DNA from: Solitalea canadensis DSM 3403
GTDB lineage: Bacteria > Bacteroidota > Bacteroidia > Sphingobacteriales > Sphingobacteriaceae
DNA: 64,000 nt
Assembly (NCBI RefSeq): GCF_000242635.2
Contig: NC_017770.1
Coordinates: 5,034,669-5,098,668, forward strand
Reading direction: 5' to 3'
Shown here: positions 1 through 10,600 of the stretch, one piece after another
How the letters are laid out: each line of letters opens with the position of its first letter
Numbering within the stretch: the first letter of the stretch is position 1
Position numbers and translations under genes: made by a program
Notes under the pieces: generated by a model
Seen by the model: the letters and a program-made list of their open reading frames with translations, nothing else
Told to the model about the DNA's origin: nothing
Database searches by the model: none

Positions 1-831
1 ACGTACCGTCGTAAGCAGGCCGAATATATTGAGCGTACAAAAAAAGCATTGAACCTTAAGGTAATGGAGCTCAATTCAGATAAGAAAGAGAAAGGTACTT
101 TATTAACTGAAGAGCAAAAGGAAAAACAAACACTAACAAAAGAGAAAGTTAAGCAAACACAAGTTGTAGGACAATTGCAAAGTCGGGAGAAAAATCTTCG
201 TCAGGAAATTGCTAAGAAACAACGTGAAGCTCAAAAATTAAATAAGGCAATTCAAGATATTATCCGCAGGGAAATTGAAGAGGCTCGCAAAAAAGCGGAA
301 GAAGAAGCTCGCCGTAAAGCAGATGCAGAAGCAAAAGCAAAAGGAACGACAGCTCCAACCACAACACCTAAAACTGCCAGTGGTTCTGCCGTGCTTTCTT
401 CGACACCTGAGGCTGCCAAATTAACCGCAGATTTCGTAAGTAATCGTGGTCGTTTGCCTTGGCCGGTAGAAAAAGGGGTAATTGTTGAACGTTTTGGTGT
501 TCATCCACACCCTGTTTTGGCAAAGGTTGAAGTAAACAATGATGGAATTGATATAAAGACTAATCCAGGAGCAGCAGCAAGAGCAGTGTTTGGTGGTGAA
601 GTTATTGCAGTAACTTCTGTATTCGGAGAGTATGCAGTTATTATAAAACACGGTGAATACTTTACTGTGTATTCAAATCTACGGTCAGCTTCTGTATCGC
701 GTGGACAAAAAGTGACTACTAAACAATCTATTGGTACTATTTCATCAGATGCGGAAGGAAATACTGAGTTAAACTTCCAGGTTTGGAAAGGACAAGTGAA
801 GATGGACCCTGAATATTGGTTGGCAAACTAA
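1..831 (+). CDS. EnvC-like murein hydrolase activator (LytM/M23 family), 5' truncated
   Basis: The reading frame is open from base 1, so the N-terminus lies outside the window; at least 276 codons are present. The visible part starts with a charged, Lys/Glu/Gln-rich coiled coil (to about codon 110), then an Ala/Pro/Thr linker, then a C-terminal LytM-type beta domain (PWPVEKGVIVERFG onward). This is the architecture of periplasmic EnvC/NlpD-type activators of peptidoglycan amidases. The zinc ligands of active M23 peptidases are degraded: the HxxxD site reads NDGID and the HxH site reads ELN, so an activator role is more likely than peptidase activity. It lies 129 bases before tatA on the same strand. 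The family call is firm; the amidase partner is unknown. Confidence 0.85.
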   Translation, partial: TYRRKQAEYIERTKKALNLKVMELNSDKKEKGTLLTEEQKEKQTLTKEKVKQTQVVGQLQSREKNLRQEIAKKQREAQKLNKAIQDIIRREIEEARKKAEEEARRKADAEAKAKGTTAPTTTPKTASGSAVLSSTPEAAKLTADFVSNRGRLPWPVEKGVIVERFGVHPHPVLAKVEVNNDGIDIKTNPGAAARAVFGGEVIAVTSVFGEYAVIIKHGEYFTVYSNLRSASVSRGQKVTTKQSIGTISSDAEGNTELNFQVWKGQVKMDPEYWLAN

Positions 832-936
832 GTTATTGTAACAATCGATTTTTGTTCATTCAATCTTCATTAAACTAGTTTAAGTTTGTAGCGCAAATGG
901 GTTTTGAATATCAAAACCCATAAAAAATAATTATCG

Positions 937-944
937 TATATTTG
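937..944 (+). promoter_or_regulatory. Predicted -7 promoter element of tatA
   Basis: TATATTTG matches the Bacteroidota sigma-A -7 consensus TAnnTTTG, 16 bases before the tatA ATG. No clear -33 TTTG/TTG was found at the usual spacing. Confidence 0.55.
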
Positions 945-960
945 CAAAAAAAACAAAGAG

Positions 961-1179
961 ATGTTAAGTAGCACTTTATTATTCCTGAACTTAGGTACAC
1001 CTGAAATTATCCTAATCATGTTTGCGATCTTATTATTGTTTGGTGGCAAAAAACTGCCTGAGTTAGCTCGTGGTTTAGGAAAAGGTATTCGTGAATTCAA
1101 GGATGCTTCAAGCGGTATCAAACAGGAAATTGAAGACAGCATGAACAATCCTGAGCCTGCAAAAAAAGAACAGAAATAG
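961..1179 (+). CDS. tatA: Twin-arginine translocase subunit TatA/TatE
   Basis: A 72-residue protein with one N-terminal transmembrane helix (about residues 5-25), the FGGKKLPELARGLGKGIREF hinge and amphipathic helix typical of TatA, and a charged Lys/Glu tail. TatA oligomerises in the inner membrane to form the pore that exports folded proteins with twin-arginine signals. tatB/tatC are not in the window. gatA follows after 51 bases on the same strand and may be co-transcribed. The start is supported by the promoter element 16 bases upstream. Confidence 0.95.
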   Translation: MLSSTLLFLNLGTPEIILIMFAILLLFGGKKLPELARGLGKGIREFKDASSGIKQEIEDSMNNPEPAKKEQK

Positions 1180-1230
1180 TTCTTCCTTCATTCTTAATTC
1201 TTCCAGTTTAAAGATATCATTTTTTAGACC

Positions 1231-2664
1231 TTGCAATCGTATGATTCTTTAGCGGCTGTTCAAGCGGCTATCCACAGTGGAGCTATAACGCTCGGACATC
1301 TTGTAAATACTTATCTTGAACGCATTCAAGCTACAACTAACCTTAACGCTTTCGTTGAGGTTTTTGGCGATGAAGCAATTGAGTATGCCCGTATTATTGA
1401 TAAAAAAATAAAAGATGGCAAAGCAGGAAAGCTTGCCGGAATGGTAATCGGTATAAAAGATAATATTTGCTATAAAGATCACCAGGTTACTGCTTCGTCA
1501 AAGATTCTGCAAGGTTTTACCTCCATTTATTCTTCCACCGTAGTAGAACGTTTATTAGCCGAAGATGCAATTATCATTGGACGCTTAAATTGCGATGAAT
1601 TTGCGATGGGAGGCTCTAATGAAACTTCTGTGTATGGCCCTGTGCTAAATGCAGCTGATCATACAAAAATATCAGGAGGTTCCTCTGGAGGTTCGGCAGT
1701 TGCTGTTCAAGCGGATCTATGTTTGGCTGCTTTAGGAACTGATACGGGAGGATCTGTTAGACAACCAGCCTCATTCTGTGGTGTGATTGGCTTAAAACCT
1801 ACTTATGGTCGAGTATCCAGACATGGTATTATTGCCTATGCCTCATCATTTGATCAGGTAGGTCCTATTACCAAATCAATTGAGGATGCTGCTTTGTTAT
1901 TGGAAGTGATGGCCGGGAAGGATGATTACGATAGTACAGCATCTTCTGTACCTGTAGCGAATTACTCAGGAAACCTTGAATTTAAGGGTAAAGCACGTAT
2001 CGCTTATTTAAGTGAAGCACTTAACAGCGAAGGCCTTGATCCGGAAATAAAGGCATCAATGCAACAAAACATTGATAAATTAAGAGCGGAAGGGCATGTT
2101 GTGGAGGAAGCACATTTTCCGTATTTGGATTACGTTGTTCCAACCTATTATATCTTAACAACTGCTGAGGCTTCTTCAAACTTGGCACGTTATGATGGCG
2201 TTCATTACGGTTATCGTAGTGATAAAGCTGTTGACCTTGAAACTACCTATAAAAAATCTCGTTCAGAAGGTTTTGGCTTAGAAGTAAAACGTCGTATCAT
2301 GTTAGGCACATTTGTGTTGAGTGCTGGTTATTATGATGCTTATTATGCTAAAGCTCAAAAAGTTCGCCGTTTGATACAGGATAATTTAAATCAAATTCTT
2401 TCTCAGTACGACTTTATTTTATTGCCGAATGCTCCTACTACCGCATGGACATTAGGTGAAAAGATAAAAGATCCTGTGGTTATGTATCTTGAGGATATCT
2501 TTACGGTACAGGCTTCCCTGGCCGGATTGCCGGCAATTTCGGTTCCTGTAGCTGAACATTCTAATGGTTTGCCTATCGGAATGCAGCTGATTGGGAAAAA
2601 ATTTGACGAGGGAAATCTTCTTTCTTTTTCAAAAACACTTTTAAATATTAATAAAAAAGCTTAA
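1231..2664 (+). CDS. gatA: Asp-tRNA(Asn)/Glu-tRNA(Gln) amidotransferase subunit A
   Basis: 477 residues, full length for GatA. The amidase-signature Ser-cisSer-Lys triad is intact: Lys76 in GIKDN, Ser151 in ISGGSSGGSAVAV, Ser175 in GTDTGGSVRQPA. The enzyme releases ammonia from glutamine for GatB to amidate misacylated tRNA; gatB and gatC are not in the window. The start must be the TTG at 1231, because an in-frame TAG lies at 1225-1227 and no ATG occurs before the conserved N-terminal region. Other amidase-signature enzymes are the alternative, but length and motif context favour GatA. Confidence 0.93.
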   Translation: MQSYDSLAAVQAAIHSGAITLGHLVNTYLERIQATTNLNAFVEVFGDEAIEYARIIDKKIKDGKAGKLAGMVIGIKDNICYKDHQVTASSKILQGFTSIYSSTVVERLLAEDAIIIGRLNCDEFAMGGSNETSVYGPVLNAADHTKISGGSSGGSAVAVQADLCLAALGTDTGGSVRQPASFCGVIGLKPTYGRVSRHGIIAYASSFDQVGPITKSIEDAALLLEVMAGKDDYDSTASSVPVANYSGNLEFKGKARIAYLSEALNSEGLDPEIKASMQQNIDKLRAEGHVVEEAHFPYLDYVVPTYYILTTAEASSNLARYDGVHYGYRSDKAVDLETTYKKSRSEGFGLEVKRRIMLGTFVLSAGYYDAYYAKAQKVRRLIQDNLNQILSQYDFILLPNAPTTAWTLGEKIKDPVVMYLEDIFTVQASLAGLPAISVPVAEHSNGLPIGMQLIGKKFDEGNLLSFSKTLLNINKKA

Positions 2665-2868
2665 TTTAAAGTAGCTGATGGTTAGTGCATTGAATTTTGA
2701 GGGTAAATTTCCTTCAAAATTTATTGTATTAAATGCAACAAAGGTTGCAAGTTCATCGTTTTACAATTTGTTTGTTACAGATAATTGTGTTGCAGGATGA
2801 TTATCGATTGAATCTGATCAATATAAGAAGCGCCATTTTAGTTTTTCTAAACTGGTTGACATAAACAA

Positions 2869-4335
2869 ATGAAATTACAGATGAAAAAAAGTTTACTTTC
2901 GCTATGCTTTTCAGTCGCTGCAGTTGCAGCTATGGCTGACGGAGGTGCAAAACCACTCATCAAGACATTTAAGCAGAATCCGCCAGGTGGCAAAGATTCA
3001 CTTGAGGCACCTTTAATGGCTTCCGCAGCGCCGAAAACTCAAGACACTCTATTTGTTCTGCCTTCTGATCCTACCGAAATTCCTTACTACGAAAACCATA
3101 TTTATAAACTTCGCTTAGACTCTATTAAGAGTGAGATCCCTATGGATTATAATGAATATGTGCAAAATCATATTGATTTATATGCATTTAAGCGTCGTGG
3201 ATTGGTTTCGAGAATGTTGGGTGTAGGGAGATATTATTTCCCAATTTTCGAAAAATACCTGAAAGAAGAAGGACTTCCTGTCGAATTAAAATATTTACCT
3301 GTTATAGAATCTGCTTTAACTCCAACGGCTGTTTCACGTGTAGGAGCAACCGGTTTATGGCAATTTATGTATGGCACAGGTAAGATGTATGATCTGGATG
3401 TAAATTATTATGTTGATGAACGCAGAGATCCAGTGGCTTCAACAATTGCAGCGGTGCAGTTTCTAAGCGATCTTTTTGATCGTTATTCAGATTGGTTACT
3501 GGTAATTGCTGCCTATAATTGTGGTCCTGGCAACGTCGACAAGGCAATCAATAAAGCCGGAGGAAGTACTAATTTCTGGGATATCCGTCCTTTTTTACCT
3601 CGTGAAACGGCTAATTATGTTCCGGCCTTTATCGCTGCAACCTATGCAATGACCTATGCTCCTTTGCATAACATTGAAATGGCTGAAGCTACTTTTAATC
3701 TTGAAACAGATACAATTCTGGTAAATAAATCAGTTTCATTAGCTAAGATCGCTAATGTATTAAATGTTTCTGCTGAGGAGCTCAATTTGCTTAATCCGAA
3801 ATATCGGAAACACGTTGTGAATGCAACTGCCAGCAATCCGCAAGAATTAGTCTTGCCTAAGAATGCTAAAGAATACTTTGCAAGTCTGAATACATCAATC
3901 CTTGATCAGGCTGTAGTTAAGTTAGCTTCTTTTAGCTCACGAGAACAACGCCAGCAAATCGATGATGAATTTGTTAGCCTTTTAAAGAATAAGAAAAGAA
4001 AATCTGCTATAACTTATTATAAAGTTCGCTCAGGTGATAATTTAGGCTCAATAGCTGCAAAGAACAAGTGTTCTGTTGCTGACCTAAAGTCATGGAATAA
4101 CTTGCGTTCTAACCGAATTGTATCCGGACAACGATTAAAGGTTTATGGTTCAAAACAAGAGTTTTTAGCAAGTGTAAAGAAAAGTCAACCGAAAACTTAT
4201 AAAGTAAGATCAGGCGATACTCTTTCAACCATTGCTGAGAAATTCAATGGGATGACCGTCGATAAGTTAAAAAAAATCAACAATATTAAGAATGCGAAAA
4301 GTATCAGACCAGGTACTGTTTTGCGTGTAAGTTAA
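2869..4335 (+). CDS. Secreted LysM-containing lytic transglycosylase (MltD-like)
   Basis: 488 residues. A signal peptide (about residues 1-23, ending AMA) is followed by an SLT/GEWL-like lytic transglycosylase domain (about 120-250) with the catalytic Glu147 in PVIESAL, then GLWQFM and IAAYNCGPGNV. A degenerate LysM-like segment (about 285-335) and two clear LysM repeats follow, starting at YYKVRSGD and TYKVRSGD, and reach the C-terminus. It should cleave glycan strands in the periplasm while LysM modules hold peptidoglycan. A second ATG four codons in (2881) is equally possible as start. A strong terminator follows, so the gene is probably monocistronic. Confidence 0.92.
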   Translation: MKLQMKKSLLSLCFSVAAVAAMADGGAKPLIKTFKQNPPGGKDSLEAPLMASAAPKTQDTLFVLPSDPTEIPYYENHIYKLRLDSIKSEIPMDYNEYVQNHIDLYAFKRRGLVSRMLGVGRYYFPIFEKYLKEEGLPVELKYLPVIESALTPTAVSRVGATGLWQFMYGTGKMYDLDVNYYVDERRDPVASTIAAVQFLSDLFDRYSDWLLVIAAYNCGPGNVDKAINKAGGSTNFWDIRPFLPRETANYVPAFIAATYAMTYAPLHNIEMAEATFNLETDTILVNKSVSLAKIANVLNVSAEELNLLNPKYRKHVVNATASNPQELVLPKNAKEYFASLNTSILDQAVVKLASFSSREQRQQIDDEFVSLLKNKKRKSAITYYKVRSGDNLGSIAAKNKCSVADLKSWNNLRSNRIVSGQRLKVYGSKQEFLASVKKSQPKTYKVRSGDTLSTIAEKFNGMTVDKLKKINNIKNAKSIRPGTVLRVS

Positions 4336-4370
4336 GAGGTTTTATGTCCAATTTAGTTGATTAAAGAGAT

Positions 4371-4397
4371 AAAGAGCCCGCCAAGGGCTCTTTTTTA
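4371..4397 (+). terminator. Rho-independent terminator after the LysM transglycosylase
   Basis: AGAGCCC and GGGCTCT form a 7-bp stem with a short loop, followed by a T run (TTTTTT), 36 bases after the stop codon. Confidence 0.85.
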
Positions 4398-4495
4398 ATA
4401 TTATAAACCAAACATCATTTCAGCCAAAGGCAATTATAAATTTTTAAAAAAATCAACTTATAAAATATTAAACTGTGATTTTTTAGATGATTTTA

Positions 4496-4503
4496 TAATT
4501 TTG
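4496..4503 (+). promoter_or_regulatory. Predicted -7 promoter element of maeB
   Basis: TAATTTTG fits TAnnTTTG and lies 24 bases before the maeB ATG, giving a short leader of roughly 18 bases. Confidence 0.55.
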
Positions 4504-4527
4504 GCGATTCACTAAAAACACAAACAA

Positions 4528-6807
4528 ATGAGTAAGATCACTCACAAACAGGATGCCCTTGATTACCACGCATTGGGTCGACCTGGAAAAGTAGAGGTAG
4601 TTCCAACCAAATCCACAAACTCTCAACGTGATTTATCATTGGCATATTCGCCAGGCGTTGCAGAGCCTTGTTTAAAGATCGCAGAAAATAAAGACGACGT
4701 TTATAAATACACTGCCAAGGGAAATCTTGTAGCCGTAATCAGTAATGGAACAGCCGTTTTAGGGTTGGGAAATATTGGTCCGGAAGCAGGAAAGCCTGTA
4801 ATGGAAGGTAAAGGCGTATTATTCAAAATCTTTGCAGATATCGATGTATTTGACATTGAACTAAATGTAACAGATGTAGATGAGTTTGTACGTACAGTAA
4901 AAGCACTTGAACCAACTTTTGGAGGAGTTAATCTTGAAGATATTAAAGCCCCTGAGTGTTTTGAGATTGAGCGCAGACTAAAAGAAGAATTAAATATTCC
5001 TGTAATGCATGATGATCAGCATGGTACTGCGATCATTTCTGCTGCGGCATTGTTAAATGCGCTTGAATTACAGAAAAAGAAAATTGAAGAAGTAAAGATC
5101 GTTGTTTGTGGAGCCGGTGCTGCTGCAATGTCTTGTACTCGTTTATACGCGTCATTAGGAGCTCGTAAAGAGAACATCGTAATGACTGACAGTAAAGGTG
5201 TTATTCGCTCAGATCGTGCAGGCCTGGACGATGCTAAGAAGGAATTTGCCACCGATCGTCGTGATGTTTCATCGCTGGAAGATGCTATGAAAAACGCAGA
5301 TGTATTCATTGGTCTTTCAACAGCAGGAACGGTTAATCCTGAAATGCTTAAAACAATGGCTAAAAATGCGATAGTTTTCGCAATGGCTAACCCTGATCCT
5401 GAAATTGGCTATGAACTTGCTGTCGAAACCAGAAATGATATTATCATGGCAACGGGTCGTTCGGATTATCCTAACCAGGTAAATAACGTATTAGGATTCC
5501 CTTACATTTTCCGTGGTGCATTGGATGTTCAGGCAACTCAAATTAATGAGGAAATGAAACTTGCTGCTGTTAAGGCAATTGCTGAATTAGCCAAGAAGCC
5601 TGTTCCTGAAACGGTGAATTTAGCTTATAACCAAAGTAATATCACTTTTGGTAAAGACTATATTATTCCGAAGCCGTTGGATATGCGTTTAATTACGCAC
5701 GTAGCTCCGGCAGTAGCTAAAGCAGCTATTGAATCAGGAGTAGCTCGTAAGCCTATTACAGATTGGGAAGGTTATGTTGATAGCTTGAAAAAACGCTTAG
5801 GCCTTGACGATAAGTTGATGCGTAACATTGCCAGTCGTGCAAAATCACAACCTAAACGTGTTGTATTTGCTGAAGCTGACAATTACAAAATGTTGAAAGC
5901 TGCTCAAATTGTTAAAGACGAAGGTATTGCTGTTCCAATTCTTTTGGGAAATATTGATAAGATTAACCAAATAATTGAAGAACATAATCTTGATCTTAAC
6001 GGCACTGTAATAATTGATCCTTTCAAAGAAGAAAAGAAATTGCAGGAATATGCTGAAATAATCTACAAAAAACGTCAACGCAGAGGTATCAGCTTAAGCG
6101 ATGCCCGTAAGTTAGTACGTGATCGTAATTACTTTGGCTCTGTAATGGTTGAATTGGGTGATGCTGATGCAATGATTTCTGGTCTTACGAAGAGCTATAA
6201 AAATGTAGTAAAACCAGCATTGGAAGTTATCGGTACTCGACCTGGTGTAAATCGTGTAGCAGGTATGTACATGATGTTAGCTAAAAAAGGTCCTATCTTT
6301 TTTGCTGACACAACAGTTAATCTTGATCCTTCTGCGCAAGAAATTGTAGATATCACTTTATTAGTAAATGAAGCTGTAGAATCATTCAATATTAAACCTC
6401 GTGTCGCATTATTATCCTATTCAAACTTTGGTTCGAATGATGGTGTAACAGCGGTTAAAATGCGTGATGCAGCATCTATTTTACATAAAGGATATCCAGA
6501 AATGTTGGTTGATGGAGAGGTTCAGGCTAATTTTGCAATGAATGCAGATTTGATGAAAGCTAATTTTCCGTTTTCTCAATTAGCAGACGGGCCTGCCAAT
6601 ACATTAATCTTCCCAAATTTAGAGTCTGGAAATATTTCGTATAAACTATTACAAGAAGTGGGTGGAGCTGAAGCCGTTGGTCCTATTCTGTTAGGATTAA
6701 ATAAGCCAGTGCACATATTGCAATTGGATAGTTCAGTAAGAGAGATTGTGAACATGGTAACAATTGCTGTTGTAGACGCCCAGCAACGTCAACAAGCAGG
6801 TAAATAA
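4528..6807 (+). CDS. maeB: NADP-dependent malic enzyme with C-terminal phosphotransacetylase-like domain
   Basis: 759 residues, the usual size of the two-domain MaeB type. The N-terminal malic domain contains [12 protein letters not shown] and the NAD(P)-binding segment [12 protein letters not shown] with acidic metal-binding residues between; the malic part ends near residue 425. The C-terminal 330 residues resemble phosphate acetyltransferase, a domain that in this family is regulatory rather than clearly catalytic. The enzyme decarboxylates malate to pyruvate in the cytoplasm, producing NADPH. It stands alone, between a promoter at 4496 and a long hairpin terminator at 6828. Confidence 0.95.
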   Translation: MSKITHKQDALDYHALGRPGKVEVVPTKSTNSQRDLSLAYSPGVAEPCLKIAENKDDVYKYTAKGNLVAVISNGTAVLGLGNIGPEAGKPVMEGKGVLFKIFADIDVFDIELNVTDVDEFVRTVKALEPTFGGVNLEDIKAPECFEIERRLKEELNIPVMHDDQHGTAIISAAALLNALELQKKKIEEVKIVVCGAGAAAMSCTRLYASLGARKENIVMTDSKGVIRSDRAGLDDAKKEFATDRRDVSSLEDAMKNADVFIGLSTAGTVNPEMLKTMAKNAIVFAMANPDPEIGYELAVETRNDIIMATGRSDYPNQVNNVLGFPYIFRGALDVQATQINEEMKLAAVKAIAELAKKPVPETVNLAYNQSNITFGKDYIIPKPLDMRLITHVAPAVAKAAIESGVARKPITDWEGYVDSLKKRLGLDDKLMRNIASRAKSQPKRVVFAEADNYKMLKAAQIVKDEGIAVPILLGNIDKINQIIEEHNLDLNGTVIIDPFKEEKKLQEYAEIIYKKRQRRGISLSDARKLVRDRNYFGSVMVELGDADAMISGLTKSYKNVVKPALEVIGTRPGVNRVAGMYMMLAKKGPIFFADTTVNLDPSAQEIVDITLLVNEAVESFNIKPRVALLSYSNFGSNDGVTAVKMRDAASILHKGYPEMLVDGEVQANFAMNADLMKANFPFSQLADGPANTLIFPNLESGNISYKLLQEVGGAEAVGPILLGLNKPVHILQLDSSVREIVNMVTIAVVDAQQRQQAGK

Positions 6808-6827
6808 CCCATATCCTTTTTATAAAA

Positions 6828-6886
6828 TCCGGTAGTTAATAAGGATTCTTTAGTAAGAATCCATAAATTAGCTACCGGTTTTGTTT
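6828..6886 (+). terminator. Long hairpin terminator after maeB
   Basis: CCGGTAG (6829-6835) pairs with CTACCGG (6872-6878), and inside it AAGGATTCTT pairs with AAGAATCC; a T-rich tract TTTTGTTTT follows. Confidence 0.85.
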
Positions 6887-6991
6887 TATAAATTACTCTT
6901 CCGAAGTAACTTTAGTGTCTACATTTGAGTATAAATCATTTGATTTACAGTTAATAAAATATATTATTAGAAATTATTACAATCACTACGT

Positions 6992-7585
6992 ATGATTGCT
7001 TACATACATGGAAAGGTGGCTTTTAAATGCCCTACTTACGTAATTATTGAAACTGCTGGAGTAGGCTATCAAATTCATATTTCTTTAAATACCTATTCAA
7101 AGATTCCTGATAGTACATCAACAGGAGGGCTTTATAAACTGCATACTTATTTGAGTATTAAAGAGGATGCGCATACACTTTATGGTTTTGCTGATGAAGG
7201 GGAAAAACGATTATTTATTCACTTAATTTCAGTTTCGGGTATTGGTCCTAATACAGCTCGAATGATGCTTTCATCAATAACACCACAAGAGATTGAACAA
7301 GCTATTGCTAATGGAGATGTTCCGCAAATTCAACGAATAAAAGGAATTGGTCCCAAATCAGCTCAACGTTTGGTTTTGGAACTACAAGATAAATTGAAGA
7401 AAGAAGTTGGAAATTCATTGATTGCTATTCCTCAAAATAACAGTATCAGAGATGAAGCATTAACAGCTCTTGTTATGTTGGGGTTTGTTAAAAATACTGC
7501 TGAAAAAGTTGTTGATAGCATATTAAAACGTACAGATGATCTTACGGTTGAAGGATTAATCAAAGAATCGTTAAAGAATCTTTAA
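6992..7585 (+). CDS. ruvA: Holliday junction branch migration complex subunit RuvA
   Basis: 197 residues, the normal length. An N-terminal OB-fold (MIAYIHGKVAF) is followed by two helix-hairpin-helix motifs (VSGIGPNTARM and IKGIGPKSAQR) and a C-terminal RuvB-binding domain (DEALTALVMLGF onward). RuvA tetramers bind four-way junctions and load RuvB. sprA begins 38 bases downstream; ruvA-sprA-gcvH adjacency is common in Bacteroidota as far as I recall, and may simply reflect ancestral gene order. Confidence 0.96.
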   Translation: MIAYIHGKVAFKCPTYVIIETAGVGYQIHISLNTYSKIPDSTSTGGLYKLHTYLSIKEDAHTLYGFADEGEKRLFIHLISVSGIGPNTARMMLSSITPQEIEQAIANGDVPQIQRIKGIGPKSAQRLVLELQDKLKKEVGNSLIAIPQNNSIRDEALTALVMLGFVKNTAEKVVDSILKRTDDLTVEGLIKESLKNL

Positions 7586-7623
7586 TGATTTTATCAAACT
7601 ACTATTTTCAACACTAGAAAAAC

Positions 7624-10600
7624 TTGAGACCAAAACATTTACTAAGTACATTTTTTATACTGCTGCTAATTGTAGTTGCCGGGGAAACGAGTATGGTGCT
7701 TGCACAAACTACAAATCCTCCACAAAAGAGTGCTGATACAGTTAAACTTAGGTACCCTCTTAAGGAAAAGAATGATGTTTTAAATCGTTTTGACAATATA
7801 ATGGGGTTAAAAGACCCTGCAAATGTGGTAAGACGAGTTGAGTATGATCCAGTAACTAACACCTATGAAATTACTGAGACTATTGGGGGACGCTTGTATC
7901 GATTACCTCAAAAACTAACTTTTGACGAGTACAAGAAATATGTTCTTGAAGAATCGAAGAAGAATTATTGGTTACAAAAGACAGGACAGTTAAATAATAT
8001 TGTTCAAAACCGCGGCCTTGTACCCAAACTCAATATTAACAGTAAAACATTCAATGATTTATTTGGTGGAAATTTTATTGATATCAGACCTCAAGGATTT
8101 GCTGAAGTAAGCTTGTCAACCCGTTTCAGCAAAAATGAAAACCCACTTTTTAATACTCGCCAACGAAAACAAACCAGTCTGGATTTTGATGAACGTTTAC
8201 AAATCAATCTTATTGGACAAATTGGCGAAAAGTTAAAGATCAACACCAATTTTAATACCCAAGCTCAGTTTGATTTCGAGAATCAGATAAAATTTGAATA
8301 CACAGGTAAAGAAGATGAAATTGTAAGAAAAGTTGAGGTTGGTAATGTAAGTCTTCCTATTGCCGGAACATTGATTAGTGGAAGCCAGAGTTTATTCGGG
8401 CTAAAAACCCAGTTGCAATTTGGCCGCTTAGGAGTTACCGGGGTGTTCTCGCAGCAACGCAGCGAAATGAAGGAGATCAACATTACGAGTGGAGCACAAG
8501 AGAATGAGTTTAATATTCAAGTTGATAATTATGAAGCCAATAAACACTTCTTCTTAGCCCAGTTTTTTAGAAACCAATATAACTTGGCATTATCACGACC
8601 TCCAATTGTTAACTCAGCAGTAGTGATAAATAAGATTGAGGTGTGGGTTACCAACAAAACAAATAATAATGCTGATTCAAGAGACGTTTTGGCATTCCTG
8701 GATTTAGGTGAAAATGCCCCTTATAATACAGCTCAATTTATTGGAGGGGGCTCTGTTCAACCATCGGCCTATAACGTAGGTGGAAACCCGCAGTCTAACA
8801 ACTTATTGTCGACAATTCCTGCACAGTCTCGCTTTACCAAAGACAATACGATCAGTACTTATTTTCAGTCTACAGGAAGTACAGATAATTATGCAAAACT
8901 TACTTATGCACGTAAGCTTAATGATCGAGAATATAAATTTGATCCTGTTTTAGGTTATGTTTCACTTAACCAGCCATTAAATAACGATGAGGTTTTAGCA
9001 GTTGCTTACCGATATACATATTTAGGAAGAGAGTATCAGGTGGGAGAGTTTTCTACAGACGTTCCTCAGGATCCTAATAATCCGGTGGTACTTTATGTAA
9101 AACTTTTAAAGAATGAGTTGTTGAAAGTTAAGTTACCAACCTGGGACTTGATGATGAAAAACATTTACAGTCTGAACGCCTATCAGGTTAGCCCTGATAA
9201 CTTCCGATTAAATGTGATACGTTTGGATGAGAAATCAGGTGTAGAACAGCCGGTAATGCCAGAAGGTGCCAGAACACGTGGTAAAACCTATTTGCAATTG
9301 GCTAACCTCGATCGCATTAATACTCAACAAAATAATGAGCCTGATGGTATTTTCGACTTTATAAATAACGTCACCATAGATCCTGCAAATGGACGAATTA
9401 TATTTCCCGTTGTAGAACCTTTTGGAACAGACTTAAAAGCTCAGTTTTTACCAAGCGAACAGGATTTAATTGATAAGTACGTTTATCAACCTTTGTATGA
9501 TTCAACACGATTTGTTGCCCAACAATTTCCGGCATTAAACAGGTATTATATTAAAGGTATTTATAGATCGAGTGTAAGTTCAGAGTTCAACTTAAATGCA
9601 ATCAACGTTCCGCAAGGGTCTGTCATATTAACAGCCGGTCCTACTCAAATGATTGAGGGTGTTGACTACACCGTTGATTATAATTTAGGTAGGGTGAAAA
9701 TTTTGAATGAAGCCTTGTTAAACTCTGGGATGCCAATTAAGATCAAACTGGAGAGTACAGAATTGTTCGGAATCCAATCGCGAACAATGATGGGGGCCCG
9801 CTTAGATTATAATGTTAATGACAAGCTGAATTTGGGAGGAACTATCCTTAACCTTACAGAAAGACCATTAACTCAAAAGGTAAACATCGGCGACGAATCT
9901 ATCTCAAATACAATTTATGGTTTTGATGCGAACTACAGATCCGAGTCTAAATTTTTGACACGACTTGTTGACAAGTTGCCATTCATTTCCACCAAAGAAC
10001 CATCTTCAATTAGTTTTAACGGAGAGTTTGCTCATTTTATGCCAGGTCACGCAAAGGCATTAAATATTGCTGGTGATGAAGGTGGTGTTTCCTATTTGGA
10101 TGATTTTGAAACCACCCGTGCTATAATTGATTTAAAAAACTACAATAACTGGTTTATTTCCGGAACTCCAATTGTATTACCTGAGGGAGGATTAAATAAT
10201 GATCTAGCTGCAGGATATAACAGGGCTTTGTTAGCATTCTACACAATTGATCCTATTTTTTATGCCACCAGTAATAATACAACTCCTTCAAATATCAGAG
10301 GAAATAAGGAGGAATTATCTAATCCTTATGTTAGGGAGGTAACCGAGCAAGAGGTATTTCCTAATAAGCAATCAGTTACAGGAACACCGTTGCTTTTGCC
10401 AACCTTTGACATGGCATTTTATCCTCAAAAACGAGGTCCATATAACTATACCACTACCGGATTATTGCCAGATGGAACACTAACAAATCCACAAAGCCGT
10501 TGGGGTGGTATGTTCAGAAAGCTTGAACAAAATGATTTTCAGGCACTGAACGTTGAGTATATTGAATTCTGGGTGATGGATCCTTTCTTAGGTAATCCTA

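Noticed and set aside
5016-5309. 97-codon minus-strand frame inside maeB
   Set aside because: Antisense to a conserved domain, low-complexity Ala/Ser product, no start context or family.
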